DNA from: Microbulbifer agarilyticus
GTDB taxonomy: Bacteria; Pseudomonadota; Gammaproteobacteria; Pseudomonadales; Cellvibrionaceae
Assembly (NCBI RefSeq): GCF_001999945.1
Contig: NZ_CP019650.1
Location: forward strand, 248,001 to 312,000
DNA: 64,000 nucleotides
Direction of reading: 5' to 3'
Within the stretch, counting starts at the first letter, position 1. Every line of letters begins with the position of its first letter. A model generated the notes under the pieces. It saw only the letters and a program-made list of their open reading frames with translations. It was not told the DNA's origin and made no database searches. Shown here piece by piece: positions 27,896 to 34,763 of this stretch. The translations under genes were made by a program, and so were the position numbers.

Positions 27896-29359
27896 ATGAA
27901 ATACAAAGATCTGCGCGACTTTATCAAGCTGCTGGAAAAGCGCGGCCTGCTGAAGCGTATTACCCACCCGGTAAGTCCCTATCTGGAAATGACAGAAATC
28001 GCCGACCGCGTCCTGCGCGCCGGTGGCCCGGCGTTGCTGTTTGAAAACCCCACCGGCTACGATACCCCGGTGCTCGCCAATCTATTTGGTACGCCCGAGC
28101 GTGTCGCCCTCGGTATGGGTAAAGAGTCCATCTCCGAGCTGCGCCAGGTCGGTGAGCTACTGGCCTTCCTCAAGGAACCGCAGCCGCCAGAGGGTTTCAA
28201 GGACGCCTGGCAGAAGCTCCCCATATTCAAGCAAGTCATGAATATGGGGCCCAAGGTCGTGAGTAAGGCCGACTCCCAGCAGATCGAAATCGAAACTGGC
28301 GACATCGACCTCACCAAATTGCCGATTCAGACCTGCTGGCCCGGCGACGCCGCACCGCTGGTCACCTGGCCGCTGGTGATTACCCGCGGACCGGAGAAGA
28401 AGCGCCAGAATCTGGGCATCTACCGCATGCAGCTGATCGGCAAGAACCGCCTGATCATGCGCTGGCTGTCTCATCGCGGCGGTGCCCTGGACTTCCGCGA
28501 GTGGCAGCAGGAATTCCCCGGTGAGCCCTTTCCTGTGGCCGTCGCGCTCGGCGCCGACCCCGCCACCATCCTCGGCGCCGTCACCCCCGTACCAGATACC
28601 CTGTCGGAATACGCGTTCGCCGGCCTGTTGCGCGGCAGCAAGACCGAAGTGGCCGAGGCCAAGCTCAGCAACCTGCAAGTCCCGGCGAGCGCCGAGTACG
28701 TGCTCGAGGGGTATATCTACCCCGAAGACATGGCAGACGAGGGTCCCTATGGAGACCACACCGGCTACTACAACGAGGTCGATAGCTTCCCGGTCTTCAC
28801 CGTCGAGAAAATTACCCACCGTAAAGATCCCATTTACCACAGCACCTACACCGGCCGCCCACCGGATGAGCCAGCGGTACTCGGCGAGGCGCTGAACGAA
28901 GTCTTCGTGCCCATACTGCGGAAGCAGTTCCCGGAAATCGTCGACTTCTACCTGCCCCCGGAAGGCTGTTCCTACCGCCTGGCCGTGGTCACCATGAAGA
29001 AGCAGTACCCCGGCCACGCCAAGCGCGTGATGATGGGTGTCTGGTCCTTCCTGCGGCAGTTTATGTATACCAAGTTCGTTATCGTCGCCGACGACGATGT
29101 GAACGCCCGCGATTGGAAGGATGTGATCTGGGCCATGACCACCCGGATGGACCCCGCACGGGACACCGTTATGGTCGAAAACACACCTATCGATTACCTG
29201 GACTTCGCCTCACCGGTATCGGGCCTCGGGTCCAAAATCGGGTTTGACGCTACCAACAAGTGGGAGGGTGAAACCACCCGCGAATGGGGGCGTCCAATTG
29301 TGAAAGATCCCGAAGTAACACAGAGAGTCGACGAGATCTGGGAAGAACTCGGACTGTAA
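27896..29359 (+). CDS. ubiD: 4-hydroxy-3-polyprenylbenzoate decarboxylase
   Basis: A 487-residue prenyl-FMN-dependent decarboxylase of ubiquinone synthesis. It starts [22 protein letters not shown], with [22 protein letters not shown], the cofactor and active-site stretch [22 protein letters not shown], and [21 protein letters not shown] carrying the E-D catalytic acids. The C-terminus [13 protein letters not shown] is typical. It works in the cytoplasm with UbiX-derived prenyl-FMN. Last clearly chromosomal core gene before the cassette region. Confidence 0.97.
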   Translation: MKYKDLRDFIKLLEKRGLLKRITHPVSPYLEMTEIADRVLRAGGPALLFENPTGYDTPVLANLFGTPERVALGMGKESISELRQVGELLAFLKEPQPPEGFKDAWQKLPIFKQVMNMGPKVVSKADSQQIEIETGDIDLTKLPIQTCWPGDAAPLVTWPLVITRGPEKKRQNLGIYRMQLIGKNRLIMRWLSHRGGALDFREWQQEFPGEPFPVAVALGADPATILGAVTPVPDTLSEYAFAGLLRGSKTEVAEAKLSNLQVPASAEYVLEGYIYPEDMADEGPYGDHTGYYNEVDSFPVFTVEKITHRKDPIYHSTYTGRPPDEPAVLGEALNEVFVPILRKQFPEIVDFYLPPEGCSYRLAVVTMKKQYPGHAKRVMMGVWSFLRQFMYTKFVIVADDDVNARDWKDVIWAMTTRMDPARDTVMVENTPIDYLDFASPVSGLGSKIGFDATNKWEGETTREWGRPIVKDPEVTQRVDEIWEELGL

Positions 29360-29388
29360 ATAAGCCACCGCAACGCCAGGGAGGGCGT

Positions 29389-29778
29389 ATGGAAATCATA
29401 AAAACCATCAGGCCAGGCCACGACGGCAGTAAGCGCTACCAAGAAAAATACGGCGAGCAACTTTGCGCCGTGCGATACCGCCGCTCGCCGTGCAAAAAAA
29501 CCGTTTATACCACGGTGGAAATTGTTGTCGCGCAAAGAGAGGCCTATGTACAAAAAAGGCCCCAGCCAACTCCTCAGCCGATTAATGAAAACGACTGGGT
29601 GGCAATAAAAATCGCCTTTGAAGAAATCGAGCTGCGCAACGAAGTACGAAGGATGGGGGGCCGCTGGAGCCGCGTTGCCAAAGCTTGGGTAGCCAAACGC
29701 TCAGTTGCAAAACGCATGGATATTGAGTATCGCATAGTTGAAGGCTTGATCGATCAGTGCCTAGATGTAGACATATAA
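29389..29778 (+). CDS. Conserved hypothetical protein of unknown function (129 aa)
   Basis: I do not know its function. The ATG at 29389 follows CAGGGAGGG and gives MEIIKTIRPGHDGSKR; an ORF opening at 29284 overlaps ubiD and is less likely. The protein is basic and built of short strands (LCAVRYRR, VYTTVEIVV), then a helix EIELRNEVRRMGGRWSRVAKAWV. From memory, proteins with the pattern KTIRPGxxGSKRxxxKYG...GGRWxxxxKxW are widespread near mobile regions, but no role has been assigned. It lies between ubiD and a cluster of operator-like repeats, at the left border of the cassette array. Confidence 0.7.
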   Translation: MEIIKTIRPGHDGSKRYQEKYGEQLCAVRYRRSPCKKTVYTTVEIVVAQREAYVQKRPQPTPQPINENDWVAIKIAFEEIELRNEVRRMGGRWSRVAKAWVAKRSVAKRMDIEYRIVEGLIDQCLDVDI

Positions 29779-29792
29779 GCGCTGATCGCCAC

Positions 29793-29865
29793 ATGGCTAC
29801 ATTTAGCAATAATTCCTAGATATAGCCATGTCATGCCCAGATATGGCAATTATGTCTATATCTGG
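29793..29865. promoter_or_regulatory. Cluster of four 14-bp operator-like repeats upstream of the array
   Basis: Four copies of a motif close to CYAGATATRGCCAT: minus strand 29793-29806, plus strand 29816-29829, plus strand 29837-29850, and minus strand 29852-29865. Copies 1 and 2 form one inverted pair (arms ACATGGCTA/TAGCCATGT) and copies 3 and 4 a second (CCCAGATAT/ATATCTGGG). Start-to-start spacing is 23, 21 and 15 bases. The arrangement fits binding sites for a dimeric regulator. They lie between the 129-residue gene and the first cassette, so they could control either; the regulator is unknown. Confidence 0.5.
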
Positions 29866-29882
29866 GGCTTATGAATAAAACT

Positions 29883-29889
29883 GTTATGC
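29883..29889 (+). promoter_or_regulatory. First cassette core box GTTATGC; possible attI relic
   Basis: This R' box opens cassette 1 and is the exact reverse complement of that cassette's R'' at 30396-30402. No R'' or attC palindrome can be seen directly upstream. The preceding AATAAAACT resembles the A-rich stretch before the crossover in attI sites. It could be an attI remnant or the end of a degraded attC. Confidence 0.5.
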
Positions 29890-29903
29890 CCTAAGGGAAG
29901 ATC

Positions 29904-30395
29904 GTGAATAGTTTCAATAGTCGGGAAGTACTCAGAACTATTATGAAGGGAGATTTAATCTCTCTTGAGGAATACTTTGCTAAAGGTTTGAGTTCTGACC
30001 AACAGACAGAAAATGAGAGATGGAATCTACTTCATCAAGCCACGGTGCTTATCGGCAAGCCTGCAAATGTAAAATCAGTAGAGTTTTTGCTTTCTAAAGG
30101 CGTATCTCCAAACAATAAAGATATGTACGGTAATTTGCCAATTCACTATTCCGTAAGAAATAATGATATTGCTACAGTAAAGATACTTATCGGCTTTGGC
30201 AGCGAGATCAATGTCCTAAACAATGAAGCTATTAGTCCATTGCATCAGGCAGTGCTCAATTCAAACATTAGTATCGAGCTAGTGCAGTTACTACTATCAA
30301 ACGGTGCCAACACACAAATGGGCACCGTAAATGACTTTGTAAATTCTATTAATAACAGCACTATAACAGAGATGTTTTCTCAACATGGCAGCTAG
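29904..30395 (+). CDS. Cassette 1: ankyrin-repeat protein
   Basis: A 163-residue protein starting with GTG at 29904 after AAGGGAAG. Ankyrin repeats run from about residue 35 to 140, seen in NLLHQATVLIG...EFLLSKGVSPNNKD, GNLPIHYSVRNNDIATVKILIGFGSEIN, and SPLHQAVLNSN...VQLLLSNGAN. The N-terminal part also looks like a repeat cap. No signal peptide or catalytic domain. Ankyrin proteins bind other proteins, sometimes as immunity or effector factors, but nothing here shows a partner. The stop codon directly precedes the attC R'' box. Confidence 0.8.
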   Translation: MNSFNSREVLRTIMKGDLISLEEYFAKGLSSDQQTENERWNLLHQATVLIGKPANVKSVEFLLSKGVSPNNKDMYGNLPIHYSVRNNDIATVKILIGFGSEINVLNNEAISPLHQAVLNSNISIELVQLLLSNGANTQMGTVNDFVNSINNSTITEMFSQHGS

Positions 30396-30497
30396 GCATA
30401 ACAAGGCCAGGCAATCGGACAGTCAAACCTGTCACTTGTTGTGCAAAAACCGCACAACAACCGCCAGCTTCGCCTGCCGCTGCTGGCGGCGTTAGGC
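30396..30497 (+). repeat. attC site 1
   Basis: R'' GCATAAC at 30396 and R' GTTAGGC at 30491, 102 bases. The inner arms fold, with CTTGTTGTGC/GCACAACA as the central stem. R'' matches the start of cassette 1 exactly. Confidence 0.9.
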
Positions 30498-30505
30498 GGA
30501 ATGAA

Positions 30506-30964
30506 ATGTTTGAGCTTCTTCGCAATATTTTTAAGCCCAAGAAAAGAAGAACGATAGAGCATCCAGTCCTTGGCGAACTTCAGCTTGAACAAGGTTCGAA
30601 AGGTACGTTCTGGCTACGTGAAGCATATTTCGATGGCGAGTTAACTATTTGTGTCGACACCGTTGGTGAGGCTTTGCCGTCTGATGCTCAGGTGAAATTT
30701 TACCAATGGGTAATGAGTAGTATTGAATCTATCTATAAAACGGTCGCTGTAGAATTAGAGTCACTGCACCACAATATGCAGAGTAAGGCAGTAGATGCTG
30801 AGTGGAAAAAGAGCTTCCGACTAGCAGGCTTCGATGTACCTCTTGAAGGAAATAGAAACCTTTCGTGGGAGCTTACATTTGAATGCCTTACGGATAACTC
30901 CGGACACCTCTATACGTGCCATTTCGAGAATGGAACGCTAGCCGATGTTTCTATTGACACATAG
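30506..30964 (+). CDS. Cassette 2: hypothetical protein, 152 aa
   Basis: Not recognised. The protein is soluble, without signal peptide. It opens with a basic stretch (FKPKKRRTIEHPVLGELQLEQ) and then shows alternating strands and a helix (FYQWVMSSIESIYKTVAVELESL), ending in strands WELTFECLTDNSGHLYTCHFENG. The pattern PVLGELxxxxGxxxFW is reminiscent of immunity-type or DUF proteins found beside polymorphic toxins, but this is only an impression. The start is nine bases after attC 1, with weak GGCGGAATGA as the only upstream signal. Confidence 0.7.
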   Translation: MFELLRNIFKPKKRRTIEHPVLGELQLEQGSKGTFWLREAYFDGELTICVDTVGEALPSDAQVKFYQWVMSSIESIYKTVAVELESLHHNMQSKAVDAEWKKSFRLAGFDVPLEGNRNLSWELTFECLTDNSGHLYTCHFENGTLADVSIDT

Positions 30965-30987
30965 GTATTTCGGGACTCGAGCGTCAC

Positions 30988-31131
30988 GCCTAACAAGGCC
31001 GGGCAATTTGCTCCGGGCCTGTGGCCCTCCGCGGGACAGCTTACCTTGTGCACCTTTTGCGCAGGTCGCTATGCTCCCAGTTTTGCGCAAAATGCGCACA
31101 AGGTAAGCTGCCCCTGCCGGCGGCGTTAGAT
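30988..31131 (+). repeat. attC site 2 (long, about 144-bp type)
   Basis: R'' GCCTAAC at 30988 and R' GTTAGAT at 31125. Inner stem CTTACCTTGTGCaCcTTTTGCGC pairs with GCGCAAAATGCGCACAAGGTAAG. It is close in sequence to sites 5, 6, 8 and 10. R'' matches the start box of cassette 2 exactly. Confidence 0.93.
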
Positions 31132-31247
31132 TTGGTCGGGGGCGGAGTACTTGGCCTTTTAATGATAAAGTATTTTTCGAGCTGTATGTAAATACAGTAT
31201 GGAAATAATAACTAAACATATACAGTGGTATTTATTCTAAAAGGAAG

Positions 31248-31424
31248 ATGACGATCAAAAATTTTTCGTGTTACCGTGAAGCGCTGCTTCCGCACGCAAG
31301 CACGAGTGGTTGCGGACGTAAGCCTCTCTTCACGGCAAGGAATTTTGTCGCATCTACTATCCCTTTCAGTAGAAACTCCACTTTCATACCGTTCGTTAAG
31401 TTCTGCTTAAGCAGAGGCAAGTAG
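31248..31424 (+). CDS. Cassette 3: possible 58-aa small protein
   Basis: The only candidate ORF in cassette 3. ATG at 31248 lies directly behind AAAAGGAAG, a strong but very closely spaced ribosome binding sequence. The product starts MTIKNFSCYREALLPHAS, is basic, has four Cys and no clear hydrophobic segment. About 62 bases of it lie inside an imperfect palindrome (31274-31335), which argues that the DNA or RNA structure may matter more than the peptide. It could equally be a non-coding cassette. Confidence 0.3.
   Translation: MTIKNFSCYREALLPHASTSGCGRKPLFTARNFVASTIPFSRNSTFIPFVKFCLSRGK
31274..31335. repeat. Imperfect inverted repeat within cassette 3
   Basis: Outer arms CCGTGAAG/CTTCACGG (31274 and 31328) are perfect; inner arms 31286-31303 and 31306-31323 match at 14 of 18 positions. 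It looks like an attC-sized hairpin but lacks R'' and R' boxes at its ends, so it may be a structured RNA or a decayed recombination site. Confidence 0.5.
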
Positions 31425-31467
31425 GGCCGGAGATGACGATAAACGAATACAGTTCGCTCCGGCTAAA

Positions 31468-31530
31468 ATCTAACAAGTCGCCGAACGATACCCTGCGAAA
31501 AGCGCAGGGATCGTTGGCTGATCTTTAGGG
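31468..31530 (+). repeat. attC site 3 (short, crossover base altered)
   Basis: R'' ATCTAAC at 31468 matches the start of cassette 3 (GTTAGAT). The stem CGAACGATACCCTGCG/CGCAGGGATCGTTGG is strong. The R' box reads TTTAGGG (31524), with T where the crossover G is expected. The assignment is supported because the next cassette's R'' CCCTAAC plus flanking bases matches TTAGGGCT. Length 63 bases. Confidence 0.75.
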
Positions 31531-31565
31531 CTACGCTCTGATCGAGGGATAATTGGATTTAGAGT

Positions 31566-32102
31566 ATGAAAAAAATTATAAAACTGAGTTTAACTGGCTT
31601 GCTGTTATCGGCTGCGCAAGCGTTCGCGGGAACGTGTGATAATGCACCGAAGTCTTCCGTTACCGAAATCACGGGAGCCCCTATAGAGCAATGGGCAAAA
31701 GTTGAATGTTCAAAATATGGTCACATTATTACTTTTACGGAAAACTATGGGTTCGTCCTCATCCCGGAACGCAGGCCAATAATTTATCCAGCCCAATTAG
31801 TCTCTAACGAGAAGCCGAGTTTGGGGCCAGATGAATACTATTTCACCTCTATATCAGTTGATGAGCTTAGTGGAAGTGCAAATGAATTCCTGCACGGCTT
31901 GCACCAGAAAAATATATTCGGATCTATTGGGCAGGATGTCCCAAAGGCTAAGCCTAAAATTTGGGAGCTTTCAGCTACTACAAATGAAAATAAGGAGTTG
32001 GCACTCTATTTTTATGAGTATCCGGATATTGTGGTTGGTACTTCATGCTGGGAAAGTTGTGCACCTACAAAAGGCTTTGTCGTGGCAAGGAAACCAAAGT
32101 AG
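31566..32102 (+). CDS. Cassette 4: secreted hypothetical protein
   Basis: A 178-residue protein with a clear signal peptide (KKIIKLSLTGLLLSAAQAFA, cleavage before GTC). The mature part has four Cys: two near the start (TCDNAP, VECSKYG) and a CWESC pair near the end, suggesting periplasmic disulfides. A proline-rich centre (IPERRPIIYPAQ) follows. No domain is recognised. The stop codon lies one base before the R'' region of attC 4. Confidence 0.75.
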   Translation: MKKIIKLSLTGLLLSAAQAFAGTCDNAPKSSVTEITGAPIEQWAKVECSKYGHIITFTENYGFVLIPERRPIIYPAQLVSNEKPSLGPDEYYFTSISVDELSGSANEFLHGLHQKNIFGSIGQDVPKAKPKIWELSATTNENKELALYFYEYPDIVVGTSCWESCAPTKGFVVARKPK

Positions 32103-32222
32103 CCCTAACAAGCAGCGGCAGAGCGACAGCCAACGCTACGCACCTTTTGTGTTGCTCGCTGCCGCTCAAACATTAACACAAAATGCGCCCAGCGCTGGCT
32201 GCGCCTGCGCTGGGCGTTAAGT
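32103..32222 (+). repeat. attC site 4
   Basis: R'' CCCTAAC at 32103 and R' GTTAAGT at 32216, 120 bases. Outer arms (AGCAGCGG...) and the inner TTTTGTGTT/AACACAAAA stem fold back. R'' agrees with the start of cassette 4 except at the altered crossover base. Confidence 0.85.
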
Positions 32223-32238
32223 GAATAAAGGAATACCA

Positions 32239-32487
32239 ATGAAGTCATTTTTGTTCAATCTGGTGGGCCTTTTAGGTTCTTGGCACTTTATAGAACTGTC
32301 CTCTAGCTATTCATTCAATTCAGTCTTTGCACCAATCATCTTTACTGGCTTTCTCATATCTAGCATTCTCTGGTTTATTGTGAAATTTGGTGTCAATCAA
32401 CGTACCAGTAGCGGCGGGTATTTCGGGGGCGATGGCGGTTATGGTGGTGGAGGTGACGGCGGGGGTGGGGGCGATGGCGGATGCTAG
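32239..32487 (+). CDS. Cassette 5: membrane protein with glycine-rich tail
   Basis: An 82-residue protein starting at ATG 32239 after AAAGGA; a GTG at 32221 inside the attC would add six residues and is less likely. Two hydrophobic segments (about residues 5-16 and 29-49) anchor it in the membrane. The last 25 residues are almost only Gly, Asp, Tyr and Ser, ending in a single terminal Cys. The tail resembles the Gly-rich ends of some small inner-membrane proteins. Function unknown. Confidence 0.65.
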   Translation: MKSFLFNLVGLLGSWHFIELSSSYSFNSVFAPIIFTGFLISSILWFIVKFGVNQRTSSGGYFGGDGGYGGGGDGGGGGDGGC

Positions 32488-32492
32488 TCCCC

Positions 32493-32636
32493 ACTTAACA
32501 AGCACGGGCAATGAAGCTCCGGCCCTTCGGGCCTCCGCGGGACGGCTTACCTTATGCACGTTTTGCGCTGTCGCTTTGCTCCCATTTTCGCGCAAAACGC
32601 GCATAAGGTAATCCGCCCCTGCCGTGGGCGTTAAGT
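32493..32636 (+). repeat. attC site 5 (long type)
   Basis: R'' ACTTAAC at 32493 and R' GTTAAGT at 32630. Inner stem CTTACCTTATGC/GCATAAGGTAA and a side hairpin GGCCCTTCGGGCC in the left arm. R'' matches the start of cassette 5 exactly. Confidence 0.93.
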
Positions 32637-32645
32637 GTCAGTACC

Positions 32646-32963
32646 ATGAAATCACTTGGAACAATAATAAACGTAGCTCTGCTTGTTTTTTCAGCCACTA
32701 CGCTCGCTCAAGGTAATTGTATATCTGAAGCTTCTGCGCACCGTTCAGTTGAAGTAAAAATTGAAAGTAGCGGTTCTTGCACAAAATTGAATTGCACCAA
32801 TGTGAAAGCAAAAAATATCCAGGCAGCACTATCCATCTGCCACCAAACAGAAAAAGACTTCAATTTCTGTGGTTGGCATGAAAAACGTAGGATTCAACAC
32901 GTAGAAATGTTTCAGCCTAAAGATGGTGTGTATGAGCTGAGCATTGAGAAATGCCACACTTAA
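32646..32963 (+). CDS. Cassette 6: small secreted cysteine-rich protein
   Basis: A 105-residue protein with a signal peptide (SLGTIINVALLVFSATTLAQ). The mature 85 residues contain six or seven Cys (GNCISE, GSCTKLNC, LSICHQ, FNFCGW, EKCHT), which suggests a disulfide-stabilised periplasmic or extracellular fold. No family is recognised. Its stop codon TAA is part of the R'' box of attC 6, so the recombination site supplies the end of the gene. Confidence 0.7.
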   Translation: MKSLGTIINVALLVFSATTLAQGNCISEASAHRSVEVKIESSGSCTKLNCTNVKAKNIQAALSICHQTEKDFNFCGWHEKRRIQHVEMFQPKDGVYELSIEKCHT

Positions 32964-33102
32964 CAATCACGGGCAGTGAAGCTCCGGCCCTTCGGGCCTC
33001 CGCGGGACGGCTTACCTTATGCACGTTTTGCGCGGTTCGCTTCGCTCTCATTTTCGCGCAAATCGTGCATAATGTAAGCCGCCCCTGCCGTGGGCGTTAT
33101 AC
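32958..33102 (+). repeat. attC site 6 (long type)
   Basis: R'' ACTTAAC at 32958 and R' GTTATAC at 33096, 145 bases. Almost the same sequence as attC 5. R'' matches the start of cassette 6 exactly and overlaps the stop codon of its gene. Confidence 0.93.
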
Positions 33103-33116
33103 GCTAGCGAGGAATC

Positions 33117-33374
33117 ATGAGAATCATAATTAGAATATTGGCTTTTGTTGCACTATGTATCTCATGTGCCTGGCTTTACTTTGAACGTAGCTTTGAACCA
33201 GCCCTGACTACAGTTGTATCACTATCTGCATTGATATCGACTTTTTTCTTCGATAAAAAGTCAGAAGAAGCTTCAGGTCAGTCTCAGCGCATAGGTAAAC
33301 ATGCTACAGGTATACAAGCCGGTGGTGACGTGAGCATAAATATCGGATCAACGGATAAAAAGGATAATTCGTGA
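33117..33374 (+). CDS. Cassette 7, gene A: small two-helix membrane protein with AGGDV motif
   Basis: An 85-residue protein with two hydrophobic helices (about residues 4-22 and 28-46), a short charged linker (FDKKSEEASGQSQRIGK) and the C-terminal motif HATGIQAGGDVSINIGS. The same IQAGG(D/N)V motif occurs at the N-terminus of the next gene's product. The stop overlaps the GTG start of gene B by four bases, so translation is coupled. A membrane anchor or sensor for gene B's product is an attractive inference. Not recognised as a known family. Confidence 0.7.
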   Translation: MRIIIRILAFVALCISCAWLYFERSFEPALTTVVSLSALISTFFFDKKSEEASGQSQRIGKHATGIQAGGDVSINIGSTDKKDNS

Positions 33375-34237
33375 TAGGTGACAAACAAAATCAAAAGGTA
33401 GAAGCTGAAGGCACTGCCATTCAGGCGGGAGGTAATGTTACGGTTACCCAAAATATGGGGCTATCCGTTGCAGAAGTGAAGGAATTATGCCTGCTGTTTT
33501 TACGCGATAATTTTCCATCCTTGAGAGATGAGGCTATTCGAGCAGCAGAAGGGAATGTACAACAATTCGCTGCTTCGTTAGAGCAAAAAATAGTAGAAAA
33601 ATCAGGGGAAATTGTTCTTGAGAAATTCACCGATCCTGATGTACAGGCAGCTATAAATGATGCTGTACAAGCTAGTGCTCGCAAAGGTGAAAAGGCCAAT
33701 CCGTCGGTATTGGTCGATTTAATAGCAGAGCGAGCCTCCGCCTCCGCTAATGACTTTAAAGATATAGTCATATCTGAAGCTGTTACAGTGGTTCCGAAAA
33801 TAACCAAGGCACAAATTGCCTACTTGTCATTTATCCACTATATGACTCACGTTGGCGTCCAAGGTCTTCCACATTTATCGCATTTGGAACCATATTCGCA
33901 GAGAGCGTTGGCAGCTGTATCAATGGGGTTTAATTTGTCAGATTCTCAAAAAAGACATATTCAATATGCGGGTACTTGTTCAATTGCTTCGATGATGAGC
34001 GTCGATATTTATAATGGCTGGATGACGCAACTCTATAAATATTTTGGATACACCGATCTAGAAAAATTTAAAACAGATCTCGCAGCATTCTCTCCATCAT
34101 CAAAAATCCTTTTGGATACCTTTGACAAAGACGCTAAAGGTGGTCAAGTTACTCTAACAAGTGTTGGGCAAGCTATAGCTATCGCCAACCTTTCCACAAC
34201 CTTAGGAAAGTTGGACTACTCCATATGGTTAAAGTAA
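33371..34237 (+). CDS. Cassette 7, gene B: LPO_1073/Vpar_1526-like protein
   Basis: A 288-residue soluble protein starting with GTG at 33371 after AAAGGAT. N-terminal beta motif EAEGTAIQAGGNVTVTQNMG (residues about 12-31). A helical part follows: LSVAEVKELCLLFLRDNFPSL, QKIVEKSGEIVLEKFTDPDVQAAINDAVQ, then VLVDLIAERAS, VVPKITKAQIAYLSFIHYM. From memory this layout matches proteins named LPO_1073/Vpar_1526 family, function unknown. The C-terminal 130 residues carry no known catalytic motif. With gene A it forms the only two-gene cassette in the array. Confidence 0.7.
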   Translation: MIGDKQNQKVEAEGTAIQAGGNVTVTQNMGLSVAEVKELCLLFLRDNFPSLRDEAIRAAEGNVQQFAASLEQKIVEKSGEIVLEKFTDPDVQAAINDAVQASARKGEKANPSVLVDLIAERASASANDFKDIVISEAVTVVPKITKAQIAYLSFIHYMTHVGVQGLPHLSHLEPYSQRALAAVSMGFNLSDSQKRHIQYAGTCSIASMMSVDIYNGWMTQLYKYFGYTDLEKFKTDLAAFSPSSKILLDTFDKDAKGGQVTLTSVGQAIAIANLSTTLGKLDYSIWLK

Positions 34238-34241
34238 AAGC

Positions 34242-34313
34242 GTATAACAAGTTGCTGCACGCGGAAAAATTACCCGCTGCGCTCCCAATTTTCCGGTGAG
34301 CAAAGCGTTATAG
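34242..34313 (+). repeat. attC site 7 (short type)
   Basis: R'' GTATAAC at 34242 and R' GTTATAG at 34307, 72 bases. Stem GCGGAAAAATTACCC region against AATTTTCCGGTGAGC. Sequence unlike the long sites. R'' matches the start of cassette 7 exactly. Confidence 0.88.
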
Positions 34314-34326
34314 GAATTAAAGAGTA

Positions 34327-34605
34327 GTGGGATTTAAGGACAATAAAAAACTAATTCTACTAGTGTTTCTTGAGTGTATTTTTATCTTGATTCACATCTT
34401 CCTAGAAAATGGGAGTGGCTCAGAAAGGGTTGTCACTTGGCATTTCCTCCTTCCACTGGTATTGGGGCTAGGTATTATTGGGTATGCTTTGTCGATACGA
34501 TGTAATGCGTGCGGTGCCGGTCAAGTAATTAGAGGGGTTAGCGCTTTCGACATACGGCTTCGAGGTAAAAGATGCTGGAAGTGTGGAGTAGAATTTGAGC
34601 ACTGA
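34327..34605 (+). CDS. Cassette 8: membrane protein with C-terminal zinc ribbon
   Basis: A 92-residue protein starting with GTG at 34327. Two hydrophobic helices (about residues 8-24 and 38-56) are followed by a cytoplasmic knuckle with RCNACGAG and RCWKCGVEF, a CxxC...CxxC zinc ribbon. Similar small membrane/zinc-ribbon proteins are common but have no general function. The stop lies three bases before the attC R'' box. Confidence 0.65.
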   Translation: MGFKDNKKLILLVFLECIFILIHIFLENGSGSERVVTWHFLLPLVLGLGIIGYALSIRCNACGAGQVIRGVSAFDIRLRGKRCWKCGVEFEH

Positions 34606-34608
34606 TCC

Positions 34609-34753
34609 CTATAACAAGCACAGGCAATAAAGCTCCGGCCCTTCGGGCCTCCGCGGGACGTCTTACCTTGTGCACCTTTTGCGCAGGTCGCTAAGCTCCC
34701 AGTTTTGCGCAAAATGCGCACAAGGTAATCCGCCCCTGCTGTGGGCGTTAGCC
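34609..34753 (+). repeat. attC site 8 (long type)
   Basis: R'' CTATAAC at 34609 and R' GTTAGCC at 34747, 145 bases. Inner stem as in attC 2. R'' matches the start of cassette 8 exactly. Confidence 0.93.
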
Positions 34754-34763
34754 TGATTTAGCT

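Noticed and set aside
30938..31219. Minus-strand ORF of 93 codons, with similar ones at 32320-32604, 34521-34721 and 35653-35946
   Set aside because: All four are translations of the long-type attC repeat in the same frame, which explains their shared residues. They have no independent start signals.
31971..32220. Plus-strand ORF 31831-32220 overlapping cassette 4
   Set aside because: It overlaps the signal-peptide gene in another frame and runs through the attC site, so the cassette 4 gene at 31566 is the better call.
32221..32238. GTG start for the cassette 5 gene
   Set aside because: It lies within the attC R' region and has no ribosome binding site; the ATG at 32239 follows AAAGGA.
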